From: JBHGBM01 sp041946965
GTDB lineage: Bacteria; Acidobacteriota; Terriglobia; Bryobacterales; Bryobacteraceae
Direction: 5' to 3'
DNA: 64,000 nucleotides
Assembly: GCA_041946965.1 (NCBI GenBank)
Contig: JBHGBM010000030.1
Coordinates: 10,415 to 74,414 of the forward strand
The number at the start of each line of letters is the position of its first letter. The stretch's first letter is position 1. The position numbers were made by a program, and so were the translations under genes. Shown here piece by piece: positions 33,040 to 41,061 of this stretch. Under the pieces are notes generated by a model, which saw only the letters and a list, made by a program, of their open reading frames with translations, was not told the DNA's origin and ran no database searches.

Positions 33040-34992
33040 ATGAGAATTATGTTGCGAACACAATCGCTCGTGGCCGTGGTCTGTGCGGCCCTTACGGCCG
33101 CGCCGCCGCAGTTGAACGCGCAAAGCGCGCGCGCAGAGGCGCACCAGATCGGGCAGTCCGGTGGTTTCCTCTCGCGGCTCACGCATAATTACCGCCCGCC
33201 GCGGGTGCCCGCCGCGGACACCTCAAACTCGAACCGCCTGGAGGCGCTGCTGCGCGCGGGAAATCTGTATCTCTCGTTGCAGGACGCCATCGCGCTGGCG
33301 CTGGAGAACAACCTGGATATCGAGATCCAGCGCTACGGCCCGCAGCTCGCCGAGGCGTCCATCCTGCGCGCGCGGGCGGGCGGCTTCGCGCGCGGCGTGA
33401 CCACCAGCGTGACCGCGGGTCCGGCCAGCGCCAGTGAAAGCGGACGCGGCGCCGCGCAGACCGGAATCAGCGGCAACGCAGCTTCGGCGGCGGCCGCCAG
33501 CACGGCCACGGTCGGCTCCACGCTGGTCACCCAGACCGGCTCGACCATTCCGAACCTCGATCCGACCATCGTCAGCTCGCTGCGCTGGAACCACACAAGC
33601 ACGCCCCAGAGCAGCGCCTTCGTCACCGGGACCAACGCGCTGGTGGCGCGCACGGACACTTCTAGCGTCGCCTTGCAGAAGGGCTTTCTCACCGGCACCA
33701 CGTTCAGCCTGACCCTGAGCAACCAGAGCCTGTCGAACAACAACCGCAGCGCGGACTTCAACCCTTCCAACAGTTCCACGCTCGGTCTGACCGTCACGCA
33801 GCGGCTGCTGCAAGGTTTCGGCATCGCCGTGAACTCGCGCCAGATCCAGATCGCGAAGAACAACCGCGAGATCTCCGACCTGACGTTCAAGAACCAGGTG
33901 ATTACGACGGTTTCGGCGGTCATGAACCTCTACTGGGACCTGGTGAGCTTCAACGAGGACGTGCGGGTGAAGAAACAATCGCTGGACCTCGCCGAGAAGC
34001 TTTACAACGACAACAAGAAGCAGGTGGAGGTGGGGACACTGGCGCCCATCGAGATCGTGCGCGCGGAAGCCGAGATGGCCGCCCGGCAGCAGGACCTCAC
34101 CATTTCCCAGACGCAGGTGTTGCAGCAGGAGACCATCCTCAAGAACGCGCTGAGCCGCAACGGCGTGGCCAGCCCCAGCGTGGCCGACGCCCGCATCATC
34201 CCGACCGACCGCATACGGGTTCCGGAAGTGGAGCCCATCGCGCCCGTGCAGGACCTGACCGCCAGTGCGCTGGCAAGCCGGCCCGAGCTGGCGCAGTCGC
34301 GCATGCAGATACGCAACTCGGAGATCAACCTGCGCGGCGACCGCAGCGCCCTGCTGCCCACGCTCGACGCGGTGGTCAGCGTGGCGAACAACGGCCTCGC
34401 GGGCCAGCCGAGCGAGCTTCCGGTGGTGCCGGGCCGGACGCGCAGCCAGAACGCGTTCTTCGTCGGCGGCTACGGGACGGTGTTAAGCCAGTTGTTCGCG
34501 CGGAATTTCCCCGACTACAGCCTGGGCTTCAACCTGAATATCCCGCTGGCGAACCGCGCCGCGCAGGCGGACATGATCAACGACGAACTGGCCCTCCGGC
34601 AGCAACAGCTTCAGAGGCAGCGCCTGGAGAACCAGGTGCGCGTGGATGTGCAAAACGCGGTGATCGGGGTGCAGCAGGCGCGGGCGCGTTACCAGGCGTC
34701 GGTGAAGGCGCGCGTGCTCCAGGAGCAGACCGTGGACGCGGAGGAGAAGAAATTCGCGCTCGGCGCTTCCACCATCTACAACGTGATTTTGGCGCAGCGC
34801 GACCTGGCCAACGCCCGGTCCATGGAGGTCGCCGCGACCAGCAATTACAGCAAGGCCAAGGTGGAGCTGGACCGCGCCACGGGTCAAACGCTCGCCAACA
34901 ACAACATCTCGATCAACGAAGCCTACCGGGCGCAGGTTTCGCGGCCGCCCGATCCGATTCCCGTCACCGCGCTGGCGCCGGCGCGGCCCTGA
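33040..34992 (+). CDS. TolC-family outer-membrane efflux protein
   Basis: 650 residues from ATG 33040 (a second ATG at 33049 is possible). Signal peptide near residues 5-28. The two TolC repeats are visible: LSLQDAIALALENNLDIEIQRYGPQLAEAS at the start, GLTVTQRLLQGFGIAVNSRQIQIAKNN in the middle, and the second-half helices QQQLQRQRLENQVRVDVQNAVIGVQQAR and EEKKFALGASTIYNVILAQRDL. It forms the outer-membrane exit duct for tripartite pumps. The insertion at 110-200 is Ser/Thr/Ala rich, longer than in E. coli TolC. No adaptor or pump gene is adjacent. Confidence 0.9.
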   Translation: MRIMLRTQSLVAVVCAALTAAPPQLNAQSARAEAHQIGQSGGFLSRLTHNYRPPRVPAADTSNSNRLEALLRAGNLYLSLQDAIALALENNLDIEIQRYGPQLAEASILRARAGGFARGVTTSVTAGPASASESGRGAAQTGISGNAASAAAASTATVGSTLVTQTGSTIPNLDPTIVSSLRWNHTSTPQSSAFVTGTNALVARTDTSSVALQKGFLTGTTFSLTLSNQSLSNNNRSADFNPSNSSTLGLTVTQRLLQGFGIAVNSRQIQIAKNNREISDLTFKNQVITTVSAVMNLYWDLVSFNEDVRVKKQSLDLAEKLYNDNKKQVEVGTLAPIEIVRAEAEMAARQQDLTISQTQVLQQETILKNALSRNGVASPSVADARIIPTDRIRVPEVEPIAPVQDLTASALASRPELAQSRMQIRNSEINLRGDRSALLPTLDAVVSVANNGLAGQPSELPVVPGRTRSQNAFFVGGYGTVLSQLFARNFPDYSLGFNLNIPLANRAAQADMINDELALRQQQLQRQRLENQVRVDVQNAVIGVQQARARYQASVKARVLQEQTVDAEEKKFALGASTIYNVILAQRDLANARSMEVAATSNYSKAKVELDRATGQTLANNNISINEAYRAQVSRPPDPIPVTALAPARP

Positions 34993-35110
34993 CGTCAACG
35001 CGCCTTTCTGCCATAGCTGCCGCGAAAAGATTGTCGCGGCACTGCCAAAATTGCACGGCGCGAACCGTCCGTGGAACTGGATGTATTTATAAACAAATGC
35101 GATCCTGATT

Positions 35111-35125
35111 TGGCACGCGGCTTGC
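35111..35125 (+). promoter_or_regulatory. Sigma-54 (-24/-12) promoter
   Basis: TGGCACGCGGCTTGC matches the sigma-54 consensus TGGCAC-N5-TTGC exactly, with GG (35112-35113) and GC (35124-35125) separated by the required 10 bases. Predicted start is about 35136. It points toward the zinc-finger-like gene at 35299 and yjbQ-like gene at 35623, giving a leader of about 160 nt that contains the 23-bp inverted repeat. Activation would need an AAA+ enhancer-binding protein encoded elsewhere. Confidence 0.7.
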
Positions 35126-35152
35126 CTGACAGGAGTTTGTGATTAAGTCGAT

Positions 35153-35272
35153 TCAGGCTCAAGGAGACGTGATTGACCCTCAGCTAAGACCCGCCAGGCG
35201 CCTTCCTTCCGAGCAGTATCCTTCCAGACAGTTCCGCTAAAATCCTTCACAATCACCTCTTCTTGAGCCTGA
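35153..35272 (+). repeat. 23-bp imperfect inverted repeat in leader
   Basis: Bases 35153-35175 and 35250-35272 are inverted copies with 20 of 23 matches; the outer 10 (TCAGGCTCAA / TTGAGCCTGA) and the inner 7 (GTGATTG / CAATCAC) are perfect. The intervening 74 nt could form the head of a long RNA stem. Single-stranded, this would be a structured leader RNA or small RNA. As DNA it could be a remnant of a small inverted-repeat element. Confidence 0.6.
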
Positions 35273-35298
35273 CAATCACTCTGTCCTACCATGGTCGT

Positions 35299-35607
35299 AT
35301 GGCGAAGGCGAAGGCCATGTTCGAGGTAGAGTGCCCCTGCTGCCAGGCCACTCTCAAGATCGACCCGGAAACGCGCGCGGTCATTTCCCACAAAGCGTTC
35401 GAAAAGCCGCGCGAGGTGGAAGACCTGGCCGCGGCGGTGGCCCGCCTGAAGGGCGAGGCCGGGCGGCGCGAAGAGGTTTTCCGCAAACAGGTGGAAACGC
35501 ACAAATCGCACGGCCAGGTGCTTTCGAAGAAGTTCGACGAGCTTCTGCGCCAGGCCAAGGAGAATCCGGACGCGCTGCCTCCGCAGCGCGACATCGACCT
35601 GGATTGA
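35299..35607 (+). CDS. Conserved small protein with N-terminal CxxC and coiled coil
   Basis: 102 residues from ATG 35299; an upstream in-frame start at 35263 lies in the inverted repeat and is less likely. MFEVECPCCQATLKIDPETRAVISHK has one CxxC that could bind metal as half of a zinc ribbon. The rest (EVEDLAAAVARLKGEAGRREEVFRKQVETHKSHGQVLSKKFDELLRQAKEN) is strongly helical and charged, a probable coiled coil. I do not recognise a named family. It is followed after 15 nt by the YjbQ-family gene, and both probably share the sigma-54 promoter. Confidence 0.75.
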   Translation: MAKAKAMFEVECPCCQATLKIDPETRAVISHKAFEKPREVEDLAAAVARLKGEAGRREEVFRKQVETHKSHGQVLSKKFDELLRQAKENPDALPPQRDIDLD

Positions 35608-35622
35608 GCACCAGCGCACAGC

Positions 35623-36042
35623 ATGCCCGTGTTTCAAAAAACCTTTCGCGTCTCCACCAAGGGGAACTGCGACGTGCTGGACATCACGCCGCAGGTGGAG
35701 CGCATCGTTGCCGAAAGCAAGATCCGCAGCGGCGTCGTGAATGTCGCCGGCAACGGATCCACGCTGGGCATCACCACGCTGGAGTACGAATCCGGCTGCG
35801 TGGCGGACCTGCGGCGGGCGCTCGAAAAGATCGCACCGTCAAGCTCGGATTACGCGCACAATGCGCGCTGGAACGACGATAACGGCTACTCGCACCTGCG
35901 CAGCGCGCTGATCGGTACGGCCAGATCGTTCCCCGTCATCAACGGCGAAACCGGCACGGGCGCCTGGCAGCAGATCGTGCTGTGCGATTTCGACAGCCGC
36001 CCGCGCGACCGGCAGATCACCGTGACGGTGGTGGGGGAGTGA
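35623..36042 (+). CDS. YjbQ/UPF0047 family protein
   Basis: 139 residues. FRVSTKGNCDVLDITPQVERIV, the His-bearing YAHNARWNDDNGYSHLRSALIG and the GTGAWQQIVLCDFD motif define the family. Some members have weak thiamine-phosphate synthase activity, and the true role is unsettled. The last 26 bases overlap the end of the convergent gamma-glutamyltransferase gene. Confidence 0.92.
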   Translation: MPVFQKTFRVSTKGNCDVLDITPQVERIVAESKIRSGVVNVAGNGSTLGITTLEYESGCVADLRRALEKIAPSSSDYAHNARWNDDNGYSHLRSALIGTARSFPVINGETGTGAWQQIVLCDFDSRPRDRQITVTVVGE

Positions 36043-37708
36043 AGTAGGGCGCGGGTTCGGGGACGGCGGCGCCGTCCTTACGCGGCGACGACGCTCCGTA
36101 ATTCACCCCGGCGGCGGCATCGTGCAGCACCGCCTGCCCGCCGCCCACCTGCATGGAGTAGTCGCCCAGCACAGTGAGCACGTGCCCGCGCGCGGTCAGC
36201 GTGTCCCGCACCTGCGGGGCGACGCGGCGTTCGATGCTCAAGTCGCAGCCGCCGAAAGTCAGCTTGGTGAAGCGCGGCGCCTCGAGCGCGGCCTGTATGT
36301 TCATCCCGTGGTCCGCCACGTTGGAGACGAACTGCGCGTGCGCCTGCGCCTGGTTGAGCCCGCCCATGATGCCGAAACCCATGCGCGTTTCGCCCCGTTC
36401 CATGAACCCCGGGATGATGGTGTGGAACGGACGCTTGCGTGGGGCGAGCAGGTTGGGATGCCCCGCCTCGAGCGTAAACAGCGCCCCGCGGTTGTGCAGG
36501 TGGAACCCGTAATCGTCCACCGCGATGCCGGAGCCGAACGCCAGGTAAATGCTCTGGATCAGCGAGACGATGTTGCCCTCGCGGTCCACCGCCGCGAGGT
36601 AAATGGTGTCGCCGCCCGGCTCCGGCGGATTGCCGGGCGCCGCCTGGCACCGCGCGCGGGTGGCGTCGATGAGCTTCGCGCGCCCGGCCGCGTAAGGTTT
36701 CGAAAGCAGCCCGGCGACGGGAACGGAGGCGAAACGCGGATCGGCCACGTAGCGCGCCAGGTCGGCATAGGCCAGCTTCTGCGCCTCGATCTTGTAGTGC
36801 AGGTCGCCGGCGCTCTGCGGCCCCAGGCGCGCGAGCGGAAAACGCTCCATGATGTTCAGCATCTGGAGCGCGGCGATGCCCTGCCCGTTGGGCGGCAGCT
36901 CGTAGACCTTCCAGCCGCGGTACTCGGTGGCGATGGGATCCACCCATTCGGCCTGGTACTCGGCGAGATCGGCGGCGGCCATGGTTCCGCCCAGCCGCTC
37001 CGACGTCTTGAGAAGCGCCTTGGCGATTGCGCCGCGGTAAAACGCTCCGGCGCCCCCGGCCGCGATCGCTTCGAGCGCGAGAGCGAGCCTTGGGTTGCGG
37101 AACATCCCGCCCACCCGCGGGGCCGGCAGAAACACGCCGCGCGAGTTCGGATCCGCCGCGAGTTTGGCTTCCGAGTTGCGCCAGGTTTCCGAGATCAGTT
37201 CCGTGACGGGGAAGCCGCTGCGCGCGTAGTAGATCGCCGGCGCGAACAGCTCGCGCCACGGCATCCGCCCGAAGCGCTGGTGGAGCTGCTCCCATCCCGC
37301 CACGCATCCCGGAACCGTGACGGAATGTATGCCGCCCGCCGGCATCGCCGTGTGTCCGGCGGCTTTCAGCCGCTCCGGCGTCAGCGCGGCCGGCGACCAG
37401 CCGCTGGCATTGAGCCCGTACAGGCGGCGGGATCCGGCGTCCCAGTAGATGACGAAGAGATCGCCGCCGATGCCGTTCATCATGGGCTCGACCACCCCCA
37501 GAACGGCGTTGGCGACGATGGCGGCGTCGATGGCGGAGGCGCCGCGCGCCAGCGCCTGCGCGCCGGCCTGCGAGGCAAGGGTCTGGCTGGTGGCCACGAT
37601 CCCCTGCTGCGAGATCACCATGGACCGCGCATAGTTGCGGTCCTGAGCCTCTGCAAACATGGAACAAAGAACGAACGCGCACAAGGCGCGCCCGGCGATG
37701 TGGGTCAC
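36017..37708 (-). CDS. Exported gamma-glutamyltransferase-family enzyme
   Basis: 563 residues from GTG 37708, 5 nt after the TPR gene stop, followed by a signal peptide (THIAGRALCAFVLCSMFAEAQ). MVISQQGIVATSQTLASQAG and DAAIVANAVLGVVEPMMNGIGGDLF are the large-subunit start. The nucleophile is the Thr in GGDTIYLAAVD, where autoprocessing would occur; the usual second Thr is Ile. GSGIAVDDYGFHLHNRG and the PFHTIIPGFM segment follow. It would transfer or hydrolyse gamma-glutamyl groups, for example of glutathione, or act on related amides such as cephalosporin-type acyls. Confidence 0.9.
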   Translation of the reverse strand: MTHIAGRALCAFVLCSMFAEAQDRNYARSMVISQQGIVATSQTLASQAGAQALARGASAIDAAIVANAVLGVVEPMMNGIGGDLFVIYWDAGSRRLYGLNASGWSPAALTPERLKAAGHTAMPAGGIHSVTVPGCVAGWEQLHQRFGRMPWRELFAPAIYYARSGFPVTELISETWRNSEAKLAADPNSRGVFLPAPRVGGMFRNPRLALALEAIAAGGAGAFYRGAIAKALLKTSERLGGTMAAADLAEYQAEWVDPIATEYRGWKVYELPPNGQGIAALQMLNIMERFPLARLGPQSAGDLHYKIEAQKLAYADLARYVADPRFASVPVAGLLSKPYAAGRAKLIDATRARCQAAPGNPPEPGGDTIYLAAVDREGNIVSLIQSIYLAFGSGIAVDDYGFHLHNRGALFTLEAGHPNLLAPRKRPFHTIIPGFMERGETRMGFGIMGGLNQAQAHAQFVSNVADHGMNIQAALEAPRFTKLTFGGCDLSIERRVAPQVRDTLTARGHVLTVLGDYSMQVGGGQAVLHDAAAGVNYGASSPRKDGAAVPEPAPYFTPPPPSR

Positions 37709-37713
37709 GATGG

Positions 37714-38988
37714 TTATGGTTGTTGCCGCGCTCCCGCCAGCTTCTCCAGTTCGCTCAACTGCCCGCGCACCGTCTCGGCGTCGGTCGCGTTGGGTGCGAA
37801 CTTGAGGTAATTGCGCAAATTTTCCGCCGCCGCGCCGTATTCGCGCCGGTCGGCAAGGATGATCCCCAGCAGGTGATTCACCTTGGGGAAGCGGTGCGCC
37901 GTGTCCAGCTTCTGCGCTTCCCGCGCGCTCTTCTCCGCGGCCTCGACCTTGCCCAGGTTGTAGTTGGCCACGGAGTTGTAGAAATACGCCTGCGGGAAAT
38001 CCACCGGGTCGAGCCGGATCAGCCGGTCGGTGGTGTCGGCTACTTCCTGCCACTTCCGGTCGCGCGCGGCGAGGCCGGCAAGCTGCATGTAGGGATGCAG
38101 GTACTTGCCGTCGGCCTCCAGCGAGGCGGCGTAGCACTTGCGCGCCTCTTCCGCGTTGTTCTGCGCCTCGTGCACCCGGCCCAGCTCGTACCAGGCCGCG
38201 GCGTACTTGGGGTACGCGGTGACGGCCTTTTGCAGCTCCTTCTGCGCGTTGGCGAGCTTCTTCTTCTTCAGCTCGTCGCGCCCCTTTTCGTAAGCCTTCT
38301 TGGCGTCCTTGGGGGCGTTCAGACTGGTGATGCTGATGGTGGTGCCCTCTACGTTAGCGAGCCGGTGCAAAATGATGACGCCCACGTCGGGATTGTCCAT
38401 CATGCGGCGTCCGGCCAGCATCACGGATTCGGACCGGAAGCCGGCCAGCGAAGCGCGCAGCTCGCAGCCCATGAGCTGCTGCTCGGTGAGGCCGCGTCCC
38501 TGTCCGGGGAAGCCGAAGCCGCCGGTGCGCTGCCCCGTGGACATGGGCCCGTCAAAGGGACTATCCGCAGTGGAGCTGACGCTGGCATCCGCCATCACAG
38601 TCGAATTCATGCCGAGCTGGATGCTGAAGTGACCCTTGGAATCGGTGTAGGCTTCCGGGCGCGGAACGCCGTTGCACACGCGCTCGATGACCACCGAGTC
38701 GGGCGGCGGCGTGCCGTCGCTCAGCATGACCTTGCCGGAGAGAAAGATCGGCCGCGGCATGTCTTCCATGCGGCCCGGCGGCTGTTGCTGCCCGGGCAGC
38801 CGGCGGGTATCCGGCGTCGGCATCGGGGTGGGCTGCGCTCCGGGCCGGCCCGTGCCGCCCGTCGAGCCGCCGGGAGATGGCGAAGGTGAGGGCTGCGGCG
38901 CCGGTTGCGGCGCCGGTTGGGTTTCCTGCCCCGCGGCCGCCAGTGCGGCAACCGCGATCATCGTAGCAAGCCGGATCGGTTTGCGCAT
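37714..38988 (-). CDS. Secreted protein with carboxypeptidase-like domain and TPR repeats
   Basis: 424 residues from ATG 38988, which has AGGGG 7 nt upstream and begins the signal peptide MRKPIRLATMIAVAALAAAG. A Pro/Gly/Ser-rich linker (residues 20-70) precedes a beta-sandwich domain (IFLSGKVMLSDGTPPPDSVVIERVC ... GHFSIQLG) and then about four TPRs (YPKYAAAWYELGRVHEAQNN, AYFYNSVANYNLGKVEAAEK, VNHLLGIILADRREYGAAAEN). It is likely a periplasmic protein-interaction scaffold. The GGT gene follows after 5 nt, and the divergent asparaginase is 89 bp away. Confidence 0.85.
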   Translation of the reverse strand: MRKPIRLATMIAVAALAAAGQETQPAPQPAPQPSPSPSPGGSTGGTGRPGAQPTPMPTPDTRRLPGQQQPPGRMEDMPRPIFLSGKVMLSDGTPPPDSVVIERVCNGVPRPEAYTDSKGHFSIQLGMNSTVMADASVSSTADSPFDGPMSTGQRTGGFGFPGQGRGLTEQQLMGCELRASLAGFRSESVMLAGRRMMDNPDVGVIILHRLANVEGTTISITSLNAPKDAKKAYEKGRDELKKKKLANAQKELQKAVTAYPKYAAAWYELGRVHEAQNNAEEARKCYAASLEADGKYLHPYMQLAGLAARDRKWQEVADTTDRLIRLDPVDFPQAYFYNSVANYNLGKVEAAEKSAREAQKLDTAHRFPKVNHLLGIILADRREYGAAAENLRNYLKFAPNATDAETVRGQLSELEKLAGARQQP

Positions 38989-39038
38989 AATGCTGCCCCT
39001 TCCGTGCGACTTCCCCATTATCTCACGCGCAGGACCAC

Positions 39039-39044
39039 TATAAT
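39039..39044 (+). promoter_or_regulatory. -10 element upstream of glycosylasparaginase
   Basis: A consensus TATAAT at 39039-39044 gives a predicted start near 39051, 27 nt before the GTG start. An AAAGGAG site lies between. No matching -35 is evident. A GATAAT on the opposite strand (about 39022-39017) could serve the divergent TPR gene. Confidence 0.4.
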
Positions 39045-39077
39045 GGGCTGTTTTACACCCGTAAAAGGAGACACGCA

Positions 39078-40133
39078 GTGAGCCAGACGAATCTCAGCAG
39101 GCGCGCCGTGATGATGGGGGCGGCGGCGCTGCCGGCGGCAGCCCATATGGCGGCGGCGAAAGCAATCGTCATCAGCAGCGCCAACGGATTGCGCGCCTGC
39201 CAGCGCGCCATGGAAGTGTTGCGAAGCGGCGGCGATACGCTGGACGCGGTGATCGCCGGGGTGAATATCAACGAAGAGGATCCGGAGGATAGCTCGGTCG
39301 GCTACGGCGGGTTGCCCAACGAAGAGGGCGTGGTCGAACTGGACGCCAGCGTGATGCACGGACCCTCGCGCCGCGCGGGCGCCGTGGGGGCCCTGCGGAA
39401 CATCAAGACGCCTTCCAAGGTAGCCAAGCTGGTGATGGAGCAGACCGACCACATCATGCTGGTGGGAGAGGGAGCTCTGCGGTTCGCCCGCGCGCAGGGC
39501 TTCAAGGAGGAGAACCTGCTGACGGAGAAATCGCGGCAGGCGTGGCTGGCCTGGAAACAGTCGCAGCGCGATTCCGGCGGCCACAACAACTGGGGACCGG
39601 GGCTGGACGCGCCGCGCCCGAAGAAAACCGCCTGGATCGAGGAGGTGGTCGCACACCCGCCCACCGGCACCATCAACTGCCTGGCGCTGAACGCCAAGGG
39701 CGAGATGTCCGGAGTGACCACAACCAGCGGCCTGGCGTGGAAGATTCCGGGGCGCGTCGGCGATTCACCCATCATCGGCGCGGGGCTCTACGTGGACCAG
39801 GACGTGGGCGCGGCGGGGTCCACCGGGCGCGGCGAGGAGAACATCCGCGTGGCCGGCGCGCACACCATCGTCGAAAACATGCGCCACGGCATGAGTCCCG
39901 CCGACGCCTGTCTCGACGTGCTGAAACGCATTGCGCGGAATTTCGATAACGACCGCGCGATTCTGGAGAAGTTCGACATCAACTTCTATGCGCTGCGCAG
40001 GGATGGCGCTTACGCCGGAGCGTCGTTGTGGAACGGCGTGATGCGGCGCGGAGCTTTCGTCTCGCGGCAGTTCGCGGTGAACGACGGCGGCGCGAGCCGG
40101 CTGGAGAATTGCGTGTTCCTGTTGAAGCGGTAG
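39078..40133 (+). CDS. Tat-exported glycosylasparaginase (Ntn hydrolase)
   Basis: 351 residues from GTG 39078 with AAAGGAG 7 nt upstream. NLSRRAVMMGAAALPAAAHMAA is a twin-arginine signal. The autocleavage site is the Thr in PPTGTINCLALNAKGEMSG, with TTTSGLAWKIPGRVGDSPIIGAGLYVD and GSTGRGEENIR forming the substrate pocket, as in N4-(beta-N-acetylglucosaminyl)-L-asparaginase. The enzyme cuts the GlcNAc-Asn bond of glycopeptides or deamidates beta-aspartyl compounds. The bacterial exported forms fit use of glycoproteins as nutrients. Confidence 0.92.
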   Translation: MSQTNLSRRAVMMGAAALPAAAHMAAAKAIVISSANGLRACQRAMEVLRSGGDTLDAVIAGVNINEEDPEDSSVGYGGLPNEEGVVELDASVMHGPSRRAGAVGALRNIKTPSKVAKLVMEQTDHIMLVGEGALRFARAQGFKEENLLTEKSRQAWLAWKQSQRDSGGHNNWGPGLDAPRPKKTAWIEEVVAHPPTGTINCLALNAKGEMSGVTTTSGLAWKIPGRVGDSPIIGAGLYVDQDVGAAGSTGRGEENIRVAGAHTIVENMRHGMSPADACLDVLKRIARNFDNDRAILEKFDINFYALRRDGAYAGASLWNGVMRRGAFVSRQFAVNDGGASRLENCVFLLKR

Positions 40134-41057
40134 TTACTTGCCCGCGGCGTTTTTCAAGAACTCCAGCACGAACCCGTCTCGCCGCGCCTTGACTTCTTCG
40201 AGCTTCCCGGCCGGCCAGTCGTAAAAGCCCTTGCCGGCCTTGGCGCCCAGTTCGCCGCGCGCGATCATCTCCCGCATGATGTCCGGGCCGTGCGGTTCGT
40301 TGTTCAGGTCGCGGGAGACGTAATCCACCACGGCGAATCCCAGGTCGAGCCCGACCACGTCCTGGTGCTCCAGGATGCCGTAAACCGGCAGCCGCAGGCC
40401 GAAGCCGGTGCGCGCGGCAAGGTCCACATCGGCGGCATCCGCAATGCCTTCGGCCACGATGTGCGCCGCCTCCCGCACCAGCGCCATTTGCAGGCGGTTG
40501 CCCAACTGCCCCGGACGGTCCTTCTTCACCAGGACAGGAGTCTTGCCGCAGCGCGCCAGCAGGTCTCGCACGGCCAGCGCAATCTCGCCGGAGGTCTTTT
40601 CGCCCTTGACGATCTCGACCAGCGGCATCAGATGCGGCGGGTTCCAGAAATGCGTGGTAAGCACGCGCTCCGGCCTGTGGCAGCGCGCGGCGATGCTGGT
40701 GATGCTGATGCCGGAAGTGTTGGAGGCGAGCACGGCGCCGGGCGGCGCGAGAGAGTCCAGCCGTTCGAAAATCTCCTGCTTGAAAGCCAGGCTTTCGGGA
40801 CCGGATTCCACCACCAAGTCGGCCCGCGCCACGGCGGCCTCGAAGTCGGTGGAAGCGGCCAGCGCGGGCGCCTGTTCGATCAGGCCGTGCTCCTCGAGCA
40901 GCCGCGCCTGGGCGCGCGCCGCCTCCAGGCCGCGGCGTGCGCCTTCCCCGGTGCGGGACAGGATCACCGTGCTCAGCCCGCCGGTGGCGAGCGTGACGGC
41001 GATGCCCGGCCCCATCATGCCGGTGCCGATAACGGCCGCGGTGCGAAATTCGCGCAT
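40134..41057 (-). CDS. 3-hydroxyacyl-CoA dehydrogenase family protein
   Basis: 307 residues. The NAD motif AAVIGTGMMGPGIAVTLATGG, VVESGPESLAFKQEIFERLD, SNTSGISITSIA and the catalytic His in LTTHFWNPPHLMPLVEIVKG are the family's landmarks. The C-terminal domain has GFGLRLPVYGILEHQDVVGLDL and ends GAKAGKGFYDW. Single-domain enzymes of this length oxidise 3-hydroxybutyryl-CoA or act on L-gulonate, carnitine or similar hydroxy acids. It shares a strand with the GH88 gene upstream (4 nt apart), so a role in uronate use is possible. Confidence 0.9.
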   Translation of the reverse strand: MREFRTAAVIGTGMMGPGIAVTLATGGLSTVILSRTGEGARRGLEAARAQARLLEEHGLIEQAPALAASTDFEAAVARADLVVESGPESLAFKQEIFERLDSLAPPGAVLASNTSGISITSIAARCHRPERVLTTHFWNPPHLMPLVEIVKGEKTSGEIALAVRDLLARCGKTPVLVKKDRPGQLGNRLQMALVREAAHIVAEGIADAADVDLAARTGFGLRLPVYGILEHQDVVGLDLGFAVVDYVSRDLNNEPHGPDIMREMIARGELGAKAGKGFYDWPAGKLEEVKARRDGFVLEFLKNAAGK

Positions 41058-41061
41058 GGGT

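Larger units (their letters stand above)
34993..35298. other. 306-bp regulatory gap
   Basis: No convincing gene. The gap contains a sigma-54 promoter (35111-35125) and a 23-bp imperfect inverted repeat (35153-35272), listed separately. A 33-codon frame, GTG 35139 to TAA 35240, has an AGGAG motif before it, but the predicted transcription start falls after that motif. The first 100 bases show nothing definite. Confidence 0.5.

Noticed and set aside
35139..35240. A 33-codon frame with GTG start and AGGAG site.
   Set aside because: The predicted sigma-54 transcription start (about 35136) excludes the AGGAG from the message, the peptide has no motif, and the inverted repeat overlaps it.
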